Source: Candidatus Zymogenus saltonus (GTDB lineage: Bacteria; Desulfobacterota; Zymogenia; Zymogenales; Zymogenaceae). From it: a stretch of 52,244 nucleotides of DNA. Below the pieces are notes generated by a model. That model was not told where the DNA came from. It saw only the letters and a list, made by a program, of their open reading frames with translations, and ran no database searches. A program made the translations under genes and the position numbers. Below are positions 24,564 through 33,264 of this stretch, in pieces. Position 1 is the first letter of the stretch. The number at the start of each line of letters is the position of its first letter. The DNA is taken from assembly GCA_016929395.1 (NCBI GenBank), contig JAFGIX010000033.1, positions 1 to 52,244 on the forward strand, written 5' to 3'.

Positions 24564-25701
24564 TCTTAAAATTCCTGTGACATCGTTCTTTAAAAGCGTT
24601 CTCTAAAAGCGTTCTGTAAAAACGATCCAGCCTTTTCAGTGCATCCATCTTTTCGGTCCTGCCGACCTTCGCCAACTTTGCCGCCCGTCTCAGCGTCTCG
24701 ATGGATCTGTCGTAGTTCTCCCTGTCGACCGGGTAGGGGTGACCGTCCTTGCCGCCGTGGGCGAAGCTGAATCGGGCGGGATCGGTGAATGACGCCTCGG
24801 CTCCGTAGATCACCTCCGCGATCAGCGTAAGGGCCCGGAGCGCCTTCGGCCCCACCCCCTGGGATACCAGCAGCGCCTCGAAGTCCTTGGGCCTTCTCTC
24901 GTATGTGGAGAGGAATATCTTGTAGAGCCTCTTCGGATCGATGTCGTCGGCTGTAACCGCGTGGCGCCGGGGAAGCGTAAAGTCGTTGTCTTTTGCCTTA
25001 CCCTTTATCTTTGTAAGTTCCTTCACGATCGTCTCGGGGCGTTCGACAGCGAGCCTTGCCGCCACCTCCCTTGCGTTTTTCGCCCTGCCGTCGGTCAGGT
25101 TTGTGATAATCCCCTCCCTCCTGTCGCAGCATATCGCGGCCTGCGGGTCGGAGACCATGTCGTCAACCGCCTCCCCGAGCCAGTGGTAACGGCGTGCCGT
25201 TCTGCACTTCTCGTTCATCCCCTGCTGAACCACGGCCCAGCTCCCGTCCCCCGTGAAGATGAAATTATGGAGGTAGATCTGGTAGCCGTCCATGACGGCG
25301 TTGTTGTCGACCTTGGCCGAGAACCGGGAGAGGTATACGAGGTCTTCGGGATCGACTGATATATCCGCGCCGCGGCTTGCTATCTCATCGGGCGTCTTTC
25401 TCGACCTAGCCCCTTTCCCGCCGGCGACGTAGAGGTCGAGCTCCCTCTCGATGCCGGAGATTCCACCCTTTACCGCGGCGGTCACCGTTGTGGTGACGCC
25501 GCTGGAGTGCCAGTCAAACCCGAGGAGACAGCCGAAGGACTGGAACCAGAAGGGGTCGGACATCCTCCTTAAGACCTCCTTCGAGCCGAAATCGGACACG
25601 ATGATAATGATAATCTCCCTCGCCAGGCGGATCATTCGATCCATCAGCCACCTGGGCGCCCTGCCGCCGTGGAGGGGGAGGATTGCCGTCCCTCTCTTCA
25701 T
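24535..25701 (-). CDS. DUF763 domain protein
   Basis: This is a 388-residue member of the DUF763 family, found in archaea and some bacteria and without a defined activity. The N-terminus MKRGTAILPLHGGRAPRWLM and the internal PFWFQSFGCLLGFDWHSSGV, VQQGMNEKCRTARRYHW and the C-terminal HPYPVDRENYDRSIETL region match what I know of the family. Some authors suggest a nucleic-acid role, but nothing here proves it. The last 29 bp overlap the HAD gene start. The ATG (fixed by homology) has no Shine-Dalgarno in front. The gene is divergent from hflX with a 193-bp spacer. Confidence 0.85.
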   Translation of the reverse strand: MKRGTAILPLHGGRAPRWLMDRMIRLAREIIIIIVSDFGSKEVLRRMSDPFWFQSFGCLLGFDWHSSGVTTTVTAAVKGGISGIERELDLYVAGGKGARSRKTPDEIASRGADISVDPEDLVYLSRFSAKVDNNAVMDGYQIYLHNFIFTGDGSWAVVQQGMNEKCRTARRYHWLGEAVDDMVSDPQAAICCDRREGIITNLTDGRAKNAREVAARLAVERPETIVKELTKIKGKAKDNDFTLPRRHAVTADDIDPKRLYKIFLSTYERRPKDFEALLVSQGVGPKALRALTLIAEVIYGAEASFTDPARFSFAHGGKDGHPYPVDRENYDRSIETLRRAAKLAKVGRTEKMDALKRLDRFYRTLLENAFKERCHRNFKSEEDKAERD

Positions 25702-25824
25702 AATTTTAGCGCAAAATTGTTTGTTTATTTCTGATTGTAAGTAACTAGATAATATGTAAATTCTTTAAACGGAGATTCTGTTAGCATTAAATTCACCATC
25801 TTATCTACCGATGTCGCAAAAGCC

Positions 25825-25852
25825 TTGAAAATTTTTAGATAGAGCGTATACT
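25825..25852 (+). promoter_or_regulatory. Sigma70-like promoter of hflX
   Basis: TTGAAA (25825-25830) and TATACT (25847-25852) have a 16-bp spacer. The predicted transcript start near 25859 leaves a 36-nt leader carrying AAAGAGG (25881-25887), which points to a start codon near 25895 rather than 25970. Confidence 0.6.
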
Positions 25853-25894
25853 ATATCAGGGGGGAGAAAATCGCAAGGGGAAAGAGGCAACCCA

Positions 25895-27562
25895 ACGAAA
25901 CTTTACGGTAATATCACGGGCCTAAAGGCCAATCAGGTTAGACGACTGGAGAACCTCTACAAGAGGCGGGTGCCGCCGAATGTGGTTGTATCGCCGGAGC
26001 TCGCCAGGGCGATGACGGAGCTCTCCCTTGAGACGGGAAGGCAGGTCTGCATCCTGATAGACAGAAGGGGCAACATCGAGTTCGTTATCGTCGGGGACGC
26101 CCAGATGGTCGTGATCCCCGACCTATCGAGGCACAGGGCGGGTGGGACGAGGCTTCGGGGGCTCCGCTCCGTACACACCCACCTGAAGGGGGAGGGGCTT
26201 ACCAGAGACGACCTGGTCGACCTGGCGCTTCTGAGATTTGACCTCATAGGCGCCGTCGAGGTCAAGGATCATGGACTCCCGGGAGACATATTTATCGCCC
26301 ACCTCATCCCCGAGAACAGCACGGGGGAGGTCTGGGAGAAGCTACCCCCGGAGAGCATTCACAATCTGAATCTCGATTTCACCGAGCTGATAGCGTCCCT
26401 TGAGAACGAGTTTATAAGGAGCTTCAGGGCCAAGGAGGTCAAGGCGGGGGAGGGGGCGATCCTCGTCATGTGCCACGACGGCAGGAACGACGACCCGGAC
26501 GACTGCATGGCGGAGCTTATCGAGCTTTGCAAGAGCTCAGGGCTCTCCGTCCTCGATACCATCATACAGAAAAGAAACGCGCCCGATCCGAAGTGGGTTT
26601 TAGGGAAGGGGAGGCTCTCCGACCTCGTCATAAGGGCGATGCAGCTGGGGGCCGACCTCGTCGTCTTCGACGGGGAGCTGAAGCCCGCTCAGATAAGGAC
26701 GATCACCGACTACACGGAGCTCAAGGTAATAGACCGCACCCAGGTGATACTCGACATCTTCGCAAAGCGGGCTAAGAGCCGGCAGGGGAAGATTCAGGTG
26801 GAGCTTGCCCAGCTCAACTACATGCTCCCTAGGCTCATAGAGAAAAACACGGCGATGAGCAGGCTCACCGGCGGGATCGGGGGGAGGGGGCCGGGGGAGA
26901 CGAAGCTCGAGATCAACCGGCGCCGGGCAAGGGACAGGATAAACAGGCTGGAGAAGGAGCTTGAGGGGATAGGAAGGGACAGAGGTCAGCAGAGGTCTAA
27001 GCGGGTCAAGAAGGAGCTTCCCGTCATCTCGATAATCGGCTACACGAACGCCGGCAAGTCCACGCTGCTGAACACCCTTACCAAGAGCAACGTCGATGCG
27101 AGGAACATGCTCTTCGCCACCCTCGACCCTTCGAGCAGGAGGCTTAGATTCCCACGGGATATAGAGGTGATTATCACCGACACGGTGGGGTTTATAAGGG
27201 AGCTGCCCAAAGAGCTTCTGGCGGCGTTTTCCGCCACCCTGGACGAGCTCAAGGTCGCCGACCTTCTCCTTCACGTGGTGGACTCCTCCGACTCCCACTA
27301 CATTGCCAGGATCGAGGCGGTGGACGCTATCCTGACCGAGCTTGGGCTCGATGACATCCCCAAGCTCGTTGTCTTCAACAAGATGGACCTTGTCGATCCC
27401 GACACCCTTTTAAGCCGCACGAGGGGATATAACGCCGTTACAGCCTCCGCGGTCGATTCATCGACCCTTCTGCCATTAATTGGAAGGATGGAGGGGGAGA
27501 TGGTAAGGATTATGAAGGGCGGGCGGCGGACCAATATGGACGTCTCTCACGAGGCACATTAG
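25895..27562 (+). CDS. hflX: GTPase HflX, apparent ACG start
   Basis: This ribosome-associated GTPase (about 555 residues with the start proposed here) helps rescue or split stalled ribosomes. The N-terminal glycine-rich HflX domain and a linker (GGIGGRGPGETKLEINRRRA) precede the G domain with G1 GYTNAGKSTLLNTL, G3 DTVGFIRELP and G4 VFNKMDLV. It belongs to the long form with an extended N-terminal region. The first conventional start (GTG 25970) would cut off LYGNITGLKANQVRRLENLY, which is family-typical. An in-frame stop at 25826 limits the frame, and no ATG, GTG or TTG lies between. ACG at 25895, 7 nt after AGAGG (25883-25887), sits where the initiator Met is expected (then KLYGN). A sequencing error (ATG read as ACG) is possible. 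Confidence 0.88.
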   Translation, partial: TKLYGNITGLKANQVRRLENLYKRRVPPNVVVSPELARAMTELSLETGRQVCILIDRRGNIEFVIVGDAQMVVIPDLSRHRAGGTRLRGLRSVHTHLKGEGLTRDDLVDLALLRFDLIGAVEVKDHGLPGDIFIAHLIPENSTGEVWEKLPPESIHNLNLDFTELIASLENEFIRSFRAKEVKAGEGAILVMCHDGRNDDPDDCMAELIELCKSSGLSVLDTIIQKRNAPDPKWVLGKGRLSDLVIRAMQLGADLVVFDGELKPAQIRTITDYTELKVIDRTQVILDIFAKRAKSRQGKIQVELAQLNYMLPRLIEKNTAMSRLTGGIGGRGPGETKLEINRRRARDRINRLEKELEGIGRDRGQQRSKRVKKELPVISIIGYTNAGKSTLLNTLTKSNVDARNMLFATLDPSSRRLRFPRDIEVIITDTVGFIRELPKELLAAFSATLDELKVADLLLHVVDSSDSHYIARIEAVDAILTELGLDDIPKLVVFNKMDLVDPDTLLSRTRGYNAVTASAVDSSTLLPLIGRMEGEMVRIMKGGRRTNMDVSHEAH

Positions 27563-28519
27563 ATGATAGAGGTAGACAGGTTAGTAAAGAAATTCGATGA
27601 AGTGACCGCCGTAGACGACATATCGTTTGAGGTCAAGGAGGGGGAGTCGTTCGGCTTTTTGGGGCCGAACGGCGCCGGAAAGACCACCACCATAAGGATA
27701 CTCACCACGCTTATCCTGCCGACGAGCGGAAGGGGAAGGGTTAACGGATACGATATTGCAAAGGAGTCGGACAGGGTCAGGGAGAGCATAGGGATCATCT
27801 TTCAGGAGCCGAGCCTGGACGAGCGCCTAACCGCCTACGACAACCTATACTTTCACGCCGCCCTCTACCGGGTGCCGAAGAGGGAAATAAGGCCGAGGAT
27901 AGAAAAGGCGCTGACGATGGTGGAGCTTAGGAAATTCAAGGACAAGGTTGTAAATACCTTCTCGGGCGGAATGAAGCGCCGCCTCGAGATCGCGAGGGGA
28001 TTCCTTCACATGCCGAGGGTCCTATTTTTGGACGAGCCGACCCTGGGTCTCGATCCCCAGACGAGGAGGGTGATCTGGGAATATATCCGAAAGCTCAAGG
28101 ACGACTTCGGTGTGACCCTATTTCTCACGACCCACTACATGGAGGAGGCTGAAGAGTCGGACAGGGTCGGGATCATCCACAAGGGAAAGATAGTCGCGGT
28201 CGATTCCCCGGAGAACATGAAAAAGAGTATCGGAAGGGACACGATCGTCCTTTCCAACAGCGACGGCAACGAGAGGGCCGTAAGGGCCCTCGGGTTCGAT
28301 GTCGTGAGAGCCGGCGACAAGCTCATGATAGGCGTCGACAGCTCCGAGGATGCGCTGAGAAAGATTCTCAATGGAGGGGTATCCCTGGAAAACCTTATGA
28401 TAAAGAGGCCCACCCTGGAGGATGTCTTCATCGAGATTACCGGAACGGCGATCGCAGACGAGCCGGGAAACTCGATGAGTCTTATCAAGCGGGCGGTGAG
28501 AATGAGGAGGATGAAATGA
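27563..28519 (+). CDS. ABC transporter ATP-binding protein (DrrA-like)
   Basis: This 318-residue ATPase belongs to the ABC-2 (drug/polysaccharide/Nod-factor type) exporters. Walker A is GPNGAGKTTTIR (near residue 34), the signature is FSGGMKRRLEIARG, Walker B is VLFLDEPTLGLDPQ and the H-loop is LTTHYMEEAEESD. A C-terminal DUF4162-like tail follows (about residues 220-300). Its ATG directly follows the hflX stop codon, and it overlaps the permease gene by 4 bp (ATGA), so all three are translationally coupled. The exported substrate is unknown. Confidence 0.93.
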   Translation: MIEVDRLVKKFDEVTAVDDISFEVKEGESFGFLGPNGAGKTTTIRILTTLILPTSGRGRVNGYDIAKESDRVRESIGIIFQEPSLDERLTAYDNLYFHAALYRVPKREIRPRIEKALTMVELRKFKDKVVNTFSGGMKRRLEIARGFLHMPRVLFLDEPTLGLDPQTRRVIWEYIRKLKDDFGVTLFLTTHYMEEAEESDRVGIIHKGKIVAVDSPENMKKSIGRDTIVLSNSDGNERAVRALGFDVVRAGDKLMIGVDSSEDALRKILNGGVSLENLMIKRPTLEDVFIEITGTAIADEPGNSMSLIKRAVRMRRMK

Positions 28520-29322
28520 GCGGCCAAGGGAGGATGATGGAAAGGGAGAAAACGGGGGAGGACTGGGGGATTCTCGGGAAATTCCTCTACGGTACGTACA
28601 TCATCTGGCTGAGGGACATGAAGAGGTTGCTCCGGGACAAGCACCAGTTTTACGGCTCGTTAGCCAGGCCGATCCTATGGCTCTTGATCCTCGGGATGGG
28701 GCTGAGGCCTGTCTTCACGGTGACCAGCGGCGTGGACTACATCCAGTACATCTTCCCAGGGATCGTGGTGATGTCCCTTATCTTCTCCGGGATGTGGGCG
28801 GGAATATCGGTGATCTGGGACAGGGAGTTCGGTTTCTTGAAGGAGATACTGGTCGCCCCCATCCCCAGAACTTCCATCGTCGCCGGCAAGGTGATGGGGG
28901 GCGCGGCCCAGGCCCTTCTCCAGGGATCCATAACTCTTATATTCGCTCCGATAATCGGCCTCAGGTTTGCGCTCATGGACATTTTTTTGATGATCGCCGT
29001 AATGCTGATAATCTCGATAGCGCTGGCCTCCCTGGGGATAGTCATCGCCAGCAGGATGCACTCCTACGAGGGATTCGGGACAGTGTCAAATTTCGTCATA
29101 ATGCCGCTGTTCTTTCTCTCCGGGGCGATATACCCCGTGGAGACCCTGCCCGGGTGGCTTAAGGTTATGGTGAGCCTCAACCCGGTGACGTACGGGGTCG
29201 ATCTTATGCGGGGCGTCGTCCTGGGGATGAGGAGCTTCCCCCTCGTTGACGATATTACGTACATCGTGGGATTCGGCGTCGCCATGGGGGGGTTGGCGGT
29301 GATCCTCTTCAGGAGGCACTGA
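28516..29322 (+). CDS. ABC-2 type transporter permease
   Basis: This 268-residue permease is of the ABC-2 family (DrrB/NodJ-like). It has six hydrophobic segments, with a cytoplasmic N-terminus rich in charge (WLRDMKRLLRDKHQF) and the ABC-2 motif region MPLFFLSGAIYPVETLPGWL followed by LNPVTYGVDLMRGVVLG. It pairs with the ATPase encoded just before it (4-bp overlap) to form an exporter. A terminator follows at 29381-29406. Nothing in the neighbourhood (hflX upstream, a small membrane protein downstream) fixes the substrate. Confidence 0.93.
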   Translation: MSGQGRMMEREKTGEDWGILGKFLYGTYIIWLRDMKRLLRDKHQFYGSLARPILWLLILGMGLRPVFTVTSGVDYIQYIFPGIVVMSLIFSGMWAGISVIWDREFGFLKEILVAPIPRTSIVAGKVMGGAAQALLQGSITLIFAPIIGLRFALMDIFLMIAVMLIISIALASLGIVIASRMHSYEGFGTVSNFVIMPLFFLSGAIYPVETLPGWLKVMVSLNPVTYGVDLMRGVVLGMRSFPLVDDITYIVGFGVAMGGLAVILFRRH

Positions 29323-29380
29323 CAGGAATCGCGGGAATCGATATAAGTAGGGACGGTGCAGGGGGTGAAGTGGACTAATG

Positions 29381-29406
29381 GGATTGAGGTTCCCAATCCT
29401 TTTTTT
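29381..29406 (+). terminator. Intrinsic terminator after the ABC-2 operon
   Basis: GGATTG (29381-29386) pairs with CAATCC (29394-29399) around a 7-nt loop, followed directly by seven T (29400-29406). It lies about 60 bp after the permease stop. Confidence 0.75.
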
Positions 29407-29477
29407 GTTTCACCTTTGGAGAGCCTTAAATAGAAGTCTCAGTCTCAAATTAACCGATTGAACCGGGAGTAACTTTC

Positions 29478-29753
29478 GTGAGTCTATTTGAAATCTTCAT
29501 GCTCGTATGCTTCGGCGCGGCGTGGCCGTTTTCTATATACAAATCATACAAATCGAGGTCGAATCTGGGGAAGAGCGTCTTTTTCCTCTTCGTGGTGTTT
29601 GCCGGCTACATGTTCGGGACCGTCCACAAGATGCTCTACAACTTCGACCCGGTGATCTACCTCTACATGCTGAATGCGACGATGGTCCTCGCCGATATCG
29701 CCCTGTACTTCAGAAACGACTATCTAAGACGTCTATTTAAAGATATTCTCTAA
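29478..29753 (+). CDS. Small PQ-loop/SemiSWEET-like membrane protein
   Basis: This is a 91-residue, three-helix membrane protein (MSLFEIFMLVCFGAAWPFSI, then a second helix near 33-50 and a third near 60-80). The WPFSIYKSYKSRS motif after helix 1 and the final helix ending ADIALYFRN recall single-bundle PQ-loop proteins such as SemiSWEETs, which act as dimers, but family membership is tentative. The start is GTG with GGGAG (29465-29469) upstream. Its last 21 bp overlap the convergent AsmA-like gene. Substrate or role is unknown. Confidence 0.72.
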   Translation: MSLFEIFMLVCFGAAWPFSIYKSYKSRSNLGKSVFFLFVVFAGYMFGTVHKMLYNFDPVIYLYMLNATMVLADIALYFRNDYLRRLFKDIL

Positions 29754-31271
29754 TATCGACTTGCCCAGTTCTTTGAGGGCCTTCGAGCCGCCTTCACTTC
29801 CCAGTCCAAAAAGCCCTTCGTACTCGATCTTGAACTTCACGTTGTCCAAGGTTCCGGTGACGGTAAAGGGGATCTTGTCGAGCTTTCCCCCCATCCCGAT
29901 TGAGGAGGTGAGCTTCTCAAAGCTGGAGGTCCTCACGACCTCTTCGCTGGGGTAGATGTTTCCCGAAAAGTCGAGCACGCCGTTAAACCCGAGATAACCC
30001 TGGGTCATGGAGTTGTACGATGGCCCTTCGGTCTTGAAGTCATTGGTAAAGAGCTTTCCCGAATCTATGGTATAGCTTCCGCCCATGTAGCTGAAATCGC
30101 CCGTGTCCAGCTCCGCCGGGAGCGTGGCGGGCGGGATTTTAAGCGACTTTGCCAACTCCTTCCGGATACTGAAATCGGGCACCGTCCCGTCGGTCACAGA
30201 GACGTTGCCCTTCCCTTTAAGGTCGCTGGTAAAGGCCTTCCCCCCTTTTATGGGAAAGGCGAAGTTCCCGTCTAACTTGAGCGTCCCAACGATAAGGTTT
30301 TCCTCGTCGGAAATGCTGTTCAAAAGCTCGTGGAACCTGATCCCGCTCGCCCTGATCGAGAGCTCCCCTGATGGACTTTCGGAGGCGTATCTGAAAATCC
30401 CCTCTGCGCCGACAATCCCGCCGTAGATCGAAAAGACGAACTCCTTGATAACCGCCTCTCCCCCCCCGACCGAACAGGTAAAATCGACCTTGGATACTCT
30501 GGTCTTGTTAAAGGATGCGTTTTCGATTTCTCCCACGATCTTTCCTTCGATCTCTTTAGATTCGAGAGAATTTTTATCTCCCGTAAATACTGTCGGGAGG
30601 TTTATCGATGAGACATCGAGGTCAACTCCCGAAAGCTCAACAATCTTTACGGGTTGATGGGTCTTCGCCCCGGACCTTTCGGAGGAGTAGACAAACCGTC
30701 CCCCTACGATCTCTATCGACCGTATGGATACACTCCTTATCTTGAAGAGGCTTTTCACACTGTCCCCGGGAGAGGGCGCCGGAGCGATCTCATTGTCGCC
30801 GGTCGATGGCGAAAAATCTTTCTCCCCTTCCGGCGCGCCCCGGTCTCGGTCAACCGCGTTTGACTCGGCGATGTTGAGAGTACCGTCCCTGTACTTTACG
30901 ATGTTGAATTCCGGCCCCTTCAGGACGACCTTTTTTATCCCGAGCTCCCCCTTGAGCAGGCGGATGAGGGATATCCTTGCCGTGATCGAAGATGTGGAGA
31001 GTATGTTTTTGTCTTTGATTTTAGGGTCTTTGACCGAGACGTCCTTTGCCTTCAGCCCGACGCCGCCGATTAGGGACAGTGAGAGCTTTCCGATCTCGAC
31101 CTCTTTTCCTGTCTTCTCCTTTATCTTGCTTATGATCTCGGGGCGGTATCCGTCCATGTCGACAAAAAATGTGACAATGGCCGGAATGACAACGAAGACG
31201 AGAACTACAAAAATTACTGCAAGGATAGCAACGATTTTCAATGCTCTCGCCTTTGGTTTTGAGATTTTCAT
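29733..31271 (-). CDS. AsmA-family envelope protein
   Basis: This 512-residue protein has one N-terminal transmembrane helix (IVAILAVIFVVLVFVVIPAI, about residues 12-33) and a long, beta-rich periplasmic part typical of AsmA-like proteins. Near the start, YRPEIISKIKEKTGKEVEIG and the KDVSVKDPK region match the AsmA N-terminal pattern, and the C-terminal part carries the AsmA_2-like domain. Bacterial AsmA-like proteins are relatives of the lipid-bridge (VPS13/chorein-like) proteins and take part in phospholipid transport between membranes. A 21-bp convergent overlap with the small membrane protein gene is seen. Exact cargo is unknown. Confidence 0.85.
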   Translation of the reverse strand: MKISKPKARALKIVAILAVIFVVLVFVVIPAIVTFFVDMDGYRPEIISKIKEKTGKEVEIGKLSLSLIGGVGLKAKDVSVKDPKIKDKNILSTSSITARISLIRLLKGELGIKKVVLKGPEFNIVKYRDGTLNIAESNAVDRDRGAPEGEKDFSPSTGDNEIAPAPSPGDSVKSLFKIRSVSIRSIEIVGGRFVYSSERSGAKTHQPVKIVELSGVDLDVSSINLPTVFTGDKNSLESKEIEGKIVGEIENASFNKTRVSKVDFTCSVGGGEAVIKEFVFSIYGGIVGAEGIFRYASESPSGELSIRASGIRFHELLNSISDEENLIVGTLKLDGNFAFPIKGGKAFTSDLKGKGNVSVTDGTVPDFSIRKELAKSLKIPPATLPAELDTGDFSYMGGSYTIDSGKLFTNDFKTEGPSYNSMTQGYLGFNGVLDFSGNIYPSEEVVRTSSFEKLTSSIGMGGKLDKIPFTVTGTLDNVKFKIEYEGLFGLGSEGGSKALKELGKSILENIFK

Positions 31272-31477
31272 TTTTTTGACTATACAAAAAGTTTGGATAC
31301 AAAAAACGGGTCGAATAAAAGGGGCGTCTTCTTAAAAGATATTGCTCCTCTCATGCTCCCTTATGCCAATCGGTATCCATACAATATCTTCAATATTTTT
31401 AATACTTTATCCCATTTTTCCCTTGACTCTCGACATTGCGCAATATACAGCGGGTGACCCCGACACAATCGAGAGCG

Positions 31478-32050
31478 TCAGCCCAGCTTCTTCAAAAGCC
31501 ACGCCATATTCCGGCCGAGATTCTTCATGATCTCCACCCCCTCGGCGTCGCCTTTCACGTCACCCTTTTCAAGGCCGAAACCCATGTTCCAGTAGGACGA
31601 TCCGGGGACGATCATCTGGGAGATGAGGAAGAAGTGGTTTATGGAGTCGAAGGTGGGAAGGGAGCCCGCCCTCCTTGCGGCCACCACCGCGGCCCCCACC
31701 TTCCGTTTGAACATATCGTCGTTCCCCTTGGCGACGTATCCCGCGCGGTCGATCAAAGACTTGATATTTGACGTATAGTTCGAAAAATAAACAGGGGAGC
31801 CGATAATGATCCCGTCAGCATTGAGCATTGCATCGATATAGCCGTTCATCTCGTCTTTTGTCATCGAGCAATGCTTGTCCTTGTTGGTTTTACATTTGCG
31901 GCAGGCCTGACAATCGATCAGGTTTTTGCCGGCAAGACTGATCAGCTCGGTCTCTATCCCCTTGGCTTTCAGCTCATTCAATACGAGGTCGATCAAGACA
32001 GCGGTATTTCCGTCTTTCCTTGGGCTTCCGTTGAAGGCGACTACTTTCAT
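31478..32050 (-). CDS. Iron-sulfur flavoprotein-like NAD(P)H-dependent oxidoreductase
   Basis: This 190-residue flavodoxin-fold protein (FMN reductase family) starts MKVVAFNGSPRKDGNTAVLI, the FMN phosphate loop. It carries a compact cysteine cluster CQACRKCKTNKDKHC (residues about 49-63), CX2CX2CX7C, which fits the 4Fe-4S motif of iron-sulfur flavoprotein (Isf) of Methanosarcina and anaerobic bacteria. The second FMN-binding stretch is GIIIGSPVYFSNYTSNIKSL. Length agrees with Isf (about 190). Isf transfers electrons and detoxifies oxygen species in anaerobes, so this suits an anaerobe. It lies between prfB and an AsmA-like gene on the minus strand. Confidence 0.85.
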   Translation of the reverse strand: MKVVAFNGSPRKDGNTAVLIDLVLNELKAKGIETELISLAGKNLIDCQACRKCKTNKDKHCSMTKDEMNGYIDAMLNADGIIIGSPVYFSNYTSNIKSLIDRAGYVAKGNDDMFKRKVGAAVVAARRAGSLPTFDSINHFFLISQMIVPGSSYWNMGFGLEKGDVKGDAEGVEIMKNLGRNMAWLLKKLG

Positions 32051-32114
32051 CTCTTTATCTATTCTCCTTTAACCGAGATTGGTATCGGTGCATGATGGCG
32101 GTGACGTCCTTAAG

Positions 32115-33219
32115 TTAATTGCTGGATAGCAGATATGTCTCGATAAACTTGTCTATCTCCCCATCGAGGACCGCGTCGACGTTTCCGACCTCGATCCCCG
32201 TCCGGTGATCCTTGACGAGCCTGTAAGGCTGCATGGTGTAGGTCCTGATCTGACTCCCCCAGGAAATATCCTTCTTCTGGCTGTGGAGCTCTTCCTGCTT
32301 CTTTCTCTCCTCCTCGAGCCTGTTCTCGTAGAGGCGCGACTTCAATATCTTAAGGGCTATCGCCTTGTTTCTGTGCTGGGACTTTTCGTTGCTGCAGGTG
32401 ACAACGATGTTTGTGGGGAGATGGGTAATTCTGACGGCGCTGTCGGTCTTGTTGACATGCTGTCCCCCCGCCCCGGAGGCCCTGAAGGTGTCGATCCTCA
32501 GGTCGCTCTCGTTTATCTCGATGTCGATGTCGTCATCCACCTGGGGGCTCACGAAGACCGAGGCGAAGGAAGTGTGCCTTCTCTTTCCTGTGTCGAAGGG
32601 AGATATGCGAATCAGCCTGTGTACGCCCACCTCCGCCTTTAAGAGACCGTAGGCGTAATCGCCCTCTACGAGAAAGGTTATGTTTTTTATTCCGGCCTCG
32701 TCCCCCGGAAGGAGGTCGACGACCTCCAGCTCAAAGTCCCTCGACTCGATCCACCTGCTGTACATCCGAAAGAGCATTTCGGCCCAGTCTTGCGCCTCCG
32801 TTCCGCCGGCGCCGGAGTTTATCTGGACTATGGCGGAGTTCCTGTCGTTTTCGCCCGAAAGCATCCGCCTTGTCTCCATCTTGTCGATCTCTCTTTCGAG
32901 ATTATCGAGCTTCTTTAAGATCTCGTCCGCGGCATCCTTTTCGCCGTCGTCCAGCATCTCGGTTAGGATCGTCAGCTCCTCGAAGTCCTTCTCCAGGCCG
33001 GATATCCAGCTCAGCTGATCCTCGACGGCGGTTTTTTCCCGCCCGATCTTTTTGGCCCTCTCCGTGTCGTTCCAGAAGTCGGGCGAGGACATGATCTCTT
33101 CAAGCTCGCCGAGACGCCTTTTCAGTGCCTCCGGCTCAAAGAAACCCCCGTAATGTATAAAAACGCTCCTCAAAATCCCTGAGGCTGTCGGTGAAATCCG
33201 AAGATAGATCGACTATCAT
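32115..33219 (-). CDS. prfB: Peptide chain release factor 2, +1 programmed frameshift
   Basis: RF2 (367 residues after frameshift) reads UAA and UGA stop codons. Its tripeptide SPF is in RISPFDTG and the GGQ motif is in GAGGQHVNKTD. The gene is in two frames. ORF1 begins with ATG at 33219 after GAGGAGAGGAG; its 27 codons end CGG-GGG-TTT-CTT, then an in-frame TGA (33138-33136). After CTT, skipping one base (33138) gives GAG and continues EPEALKRRLGELEE to 32115. The slippery CTT-TGA, the upstream G-run acting as an internal Shine-Dalgarno and the 3-nt spacing match the classical prfB autoregulatory frameshift. The join is complement(33139..33219) and complement(32115..33137). Confidence 0.95.
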
Positions 33220-33264
33220 CTCCTCTCCTCCTCAAATAGTGTGAAAATGGATTATACTTTTAGT

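Noticed and set aside
25970-25972. GTG 25970 as start of HflX
   Set aside because: It would delete a family-conserved N-terminal stretch and leave a 111-nt leader whose Shine-Dalgarno sits far upstream.
33171-33173. Start at 33173 for RF2
   Set aside because: The residues before the frameshift site in that frame are not RF2-like; the real N-terminus is in the -1 frame from 33219.
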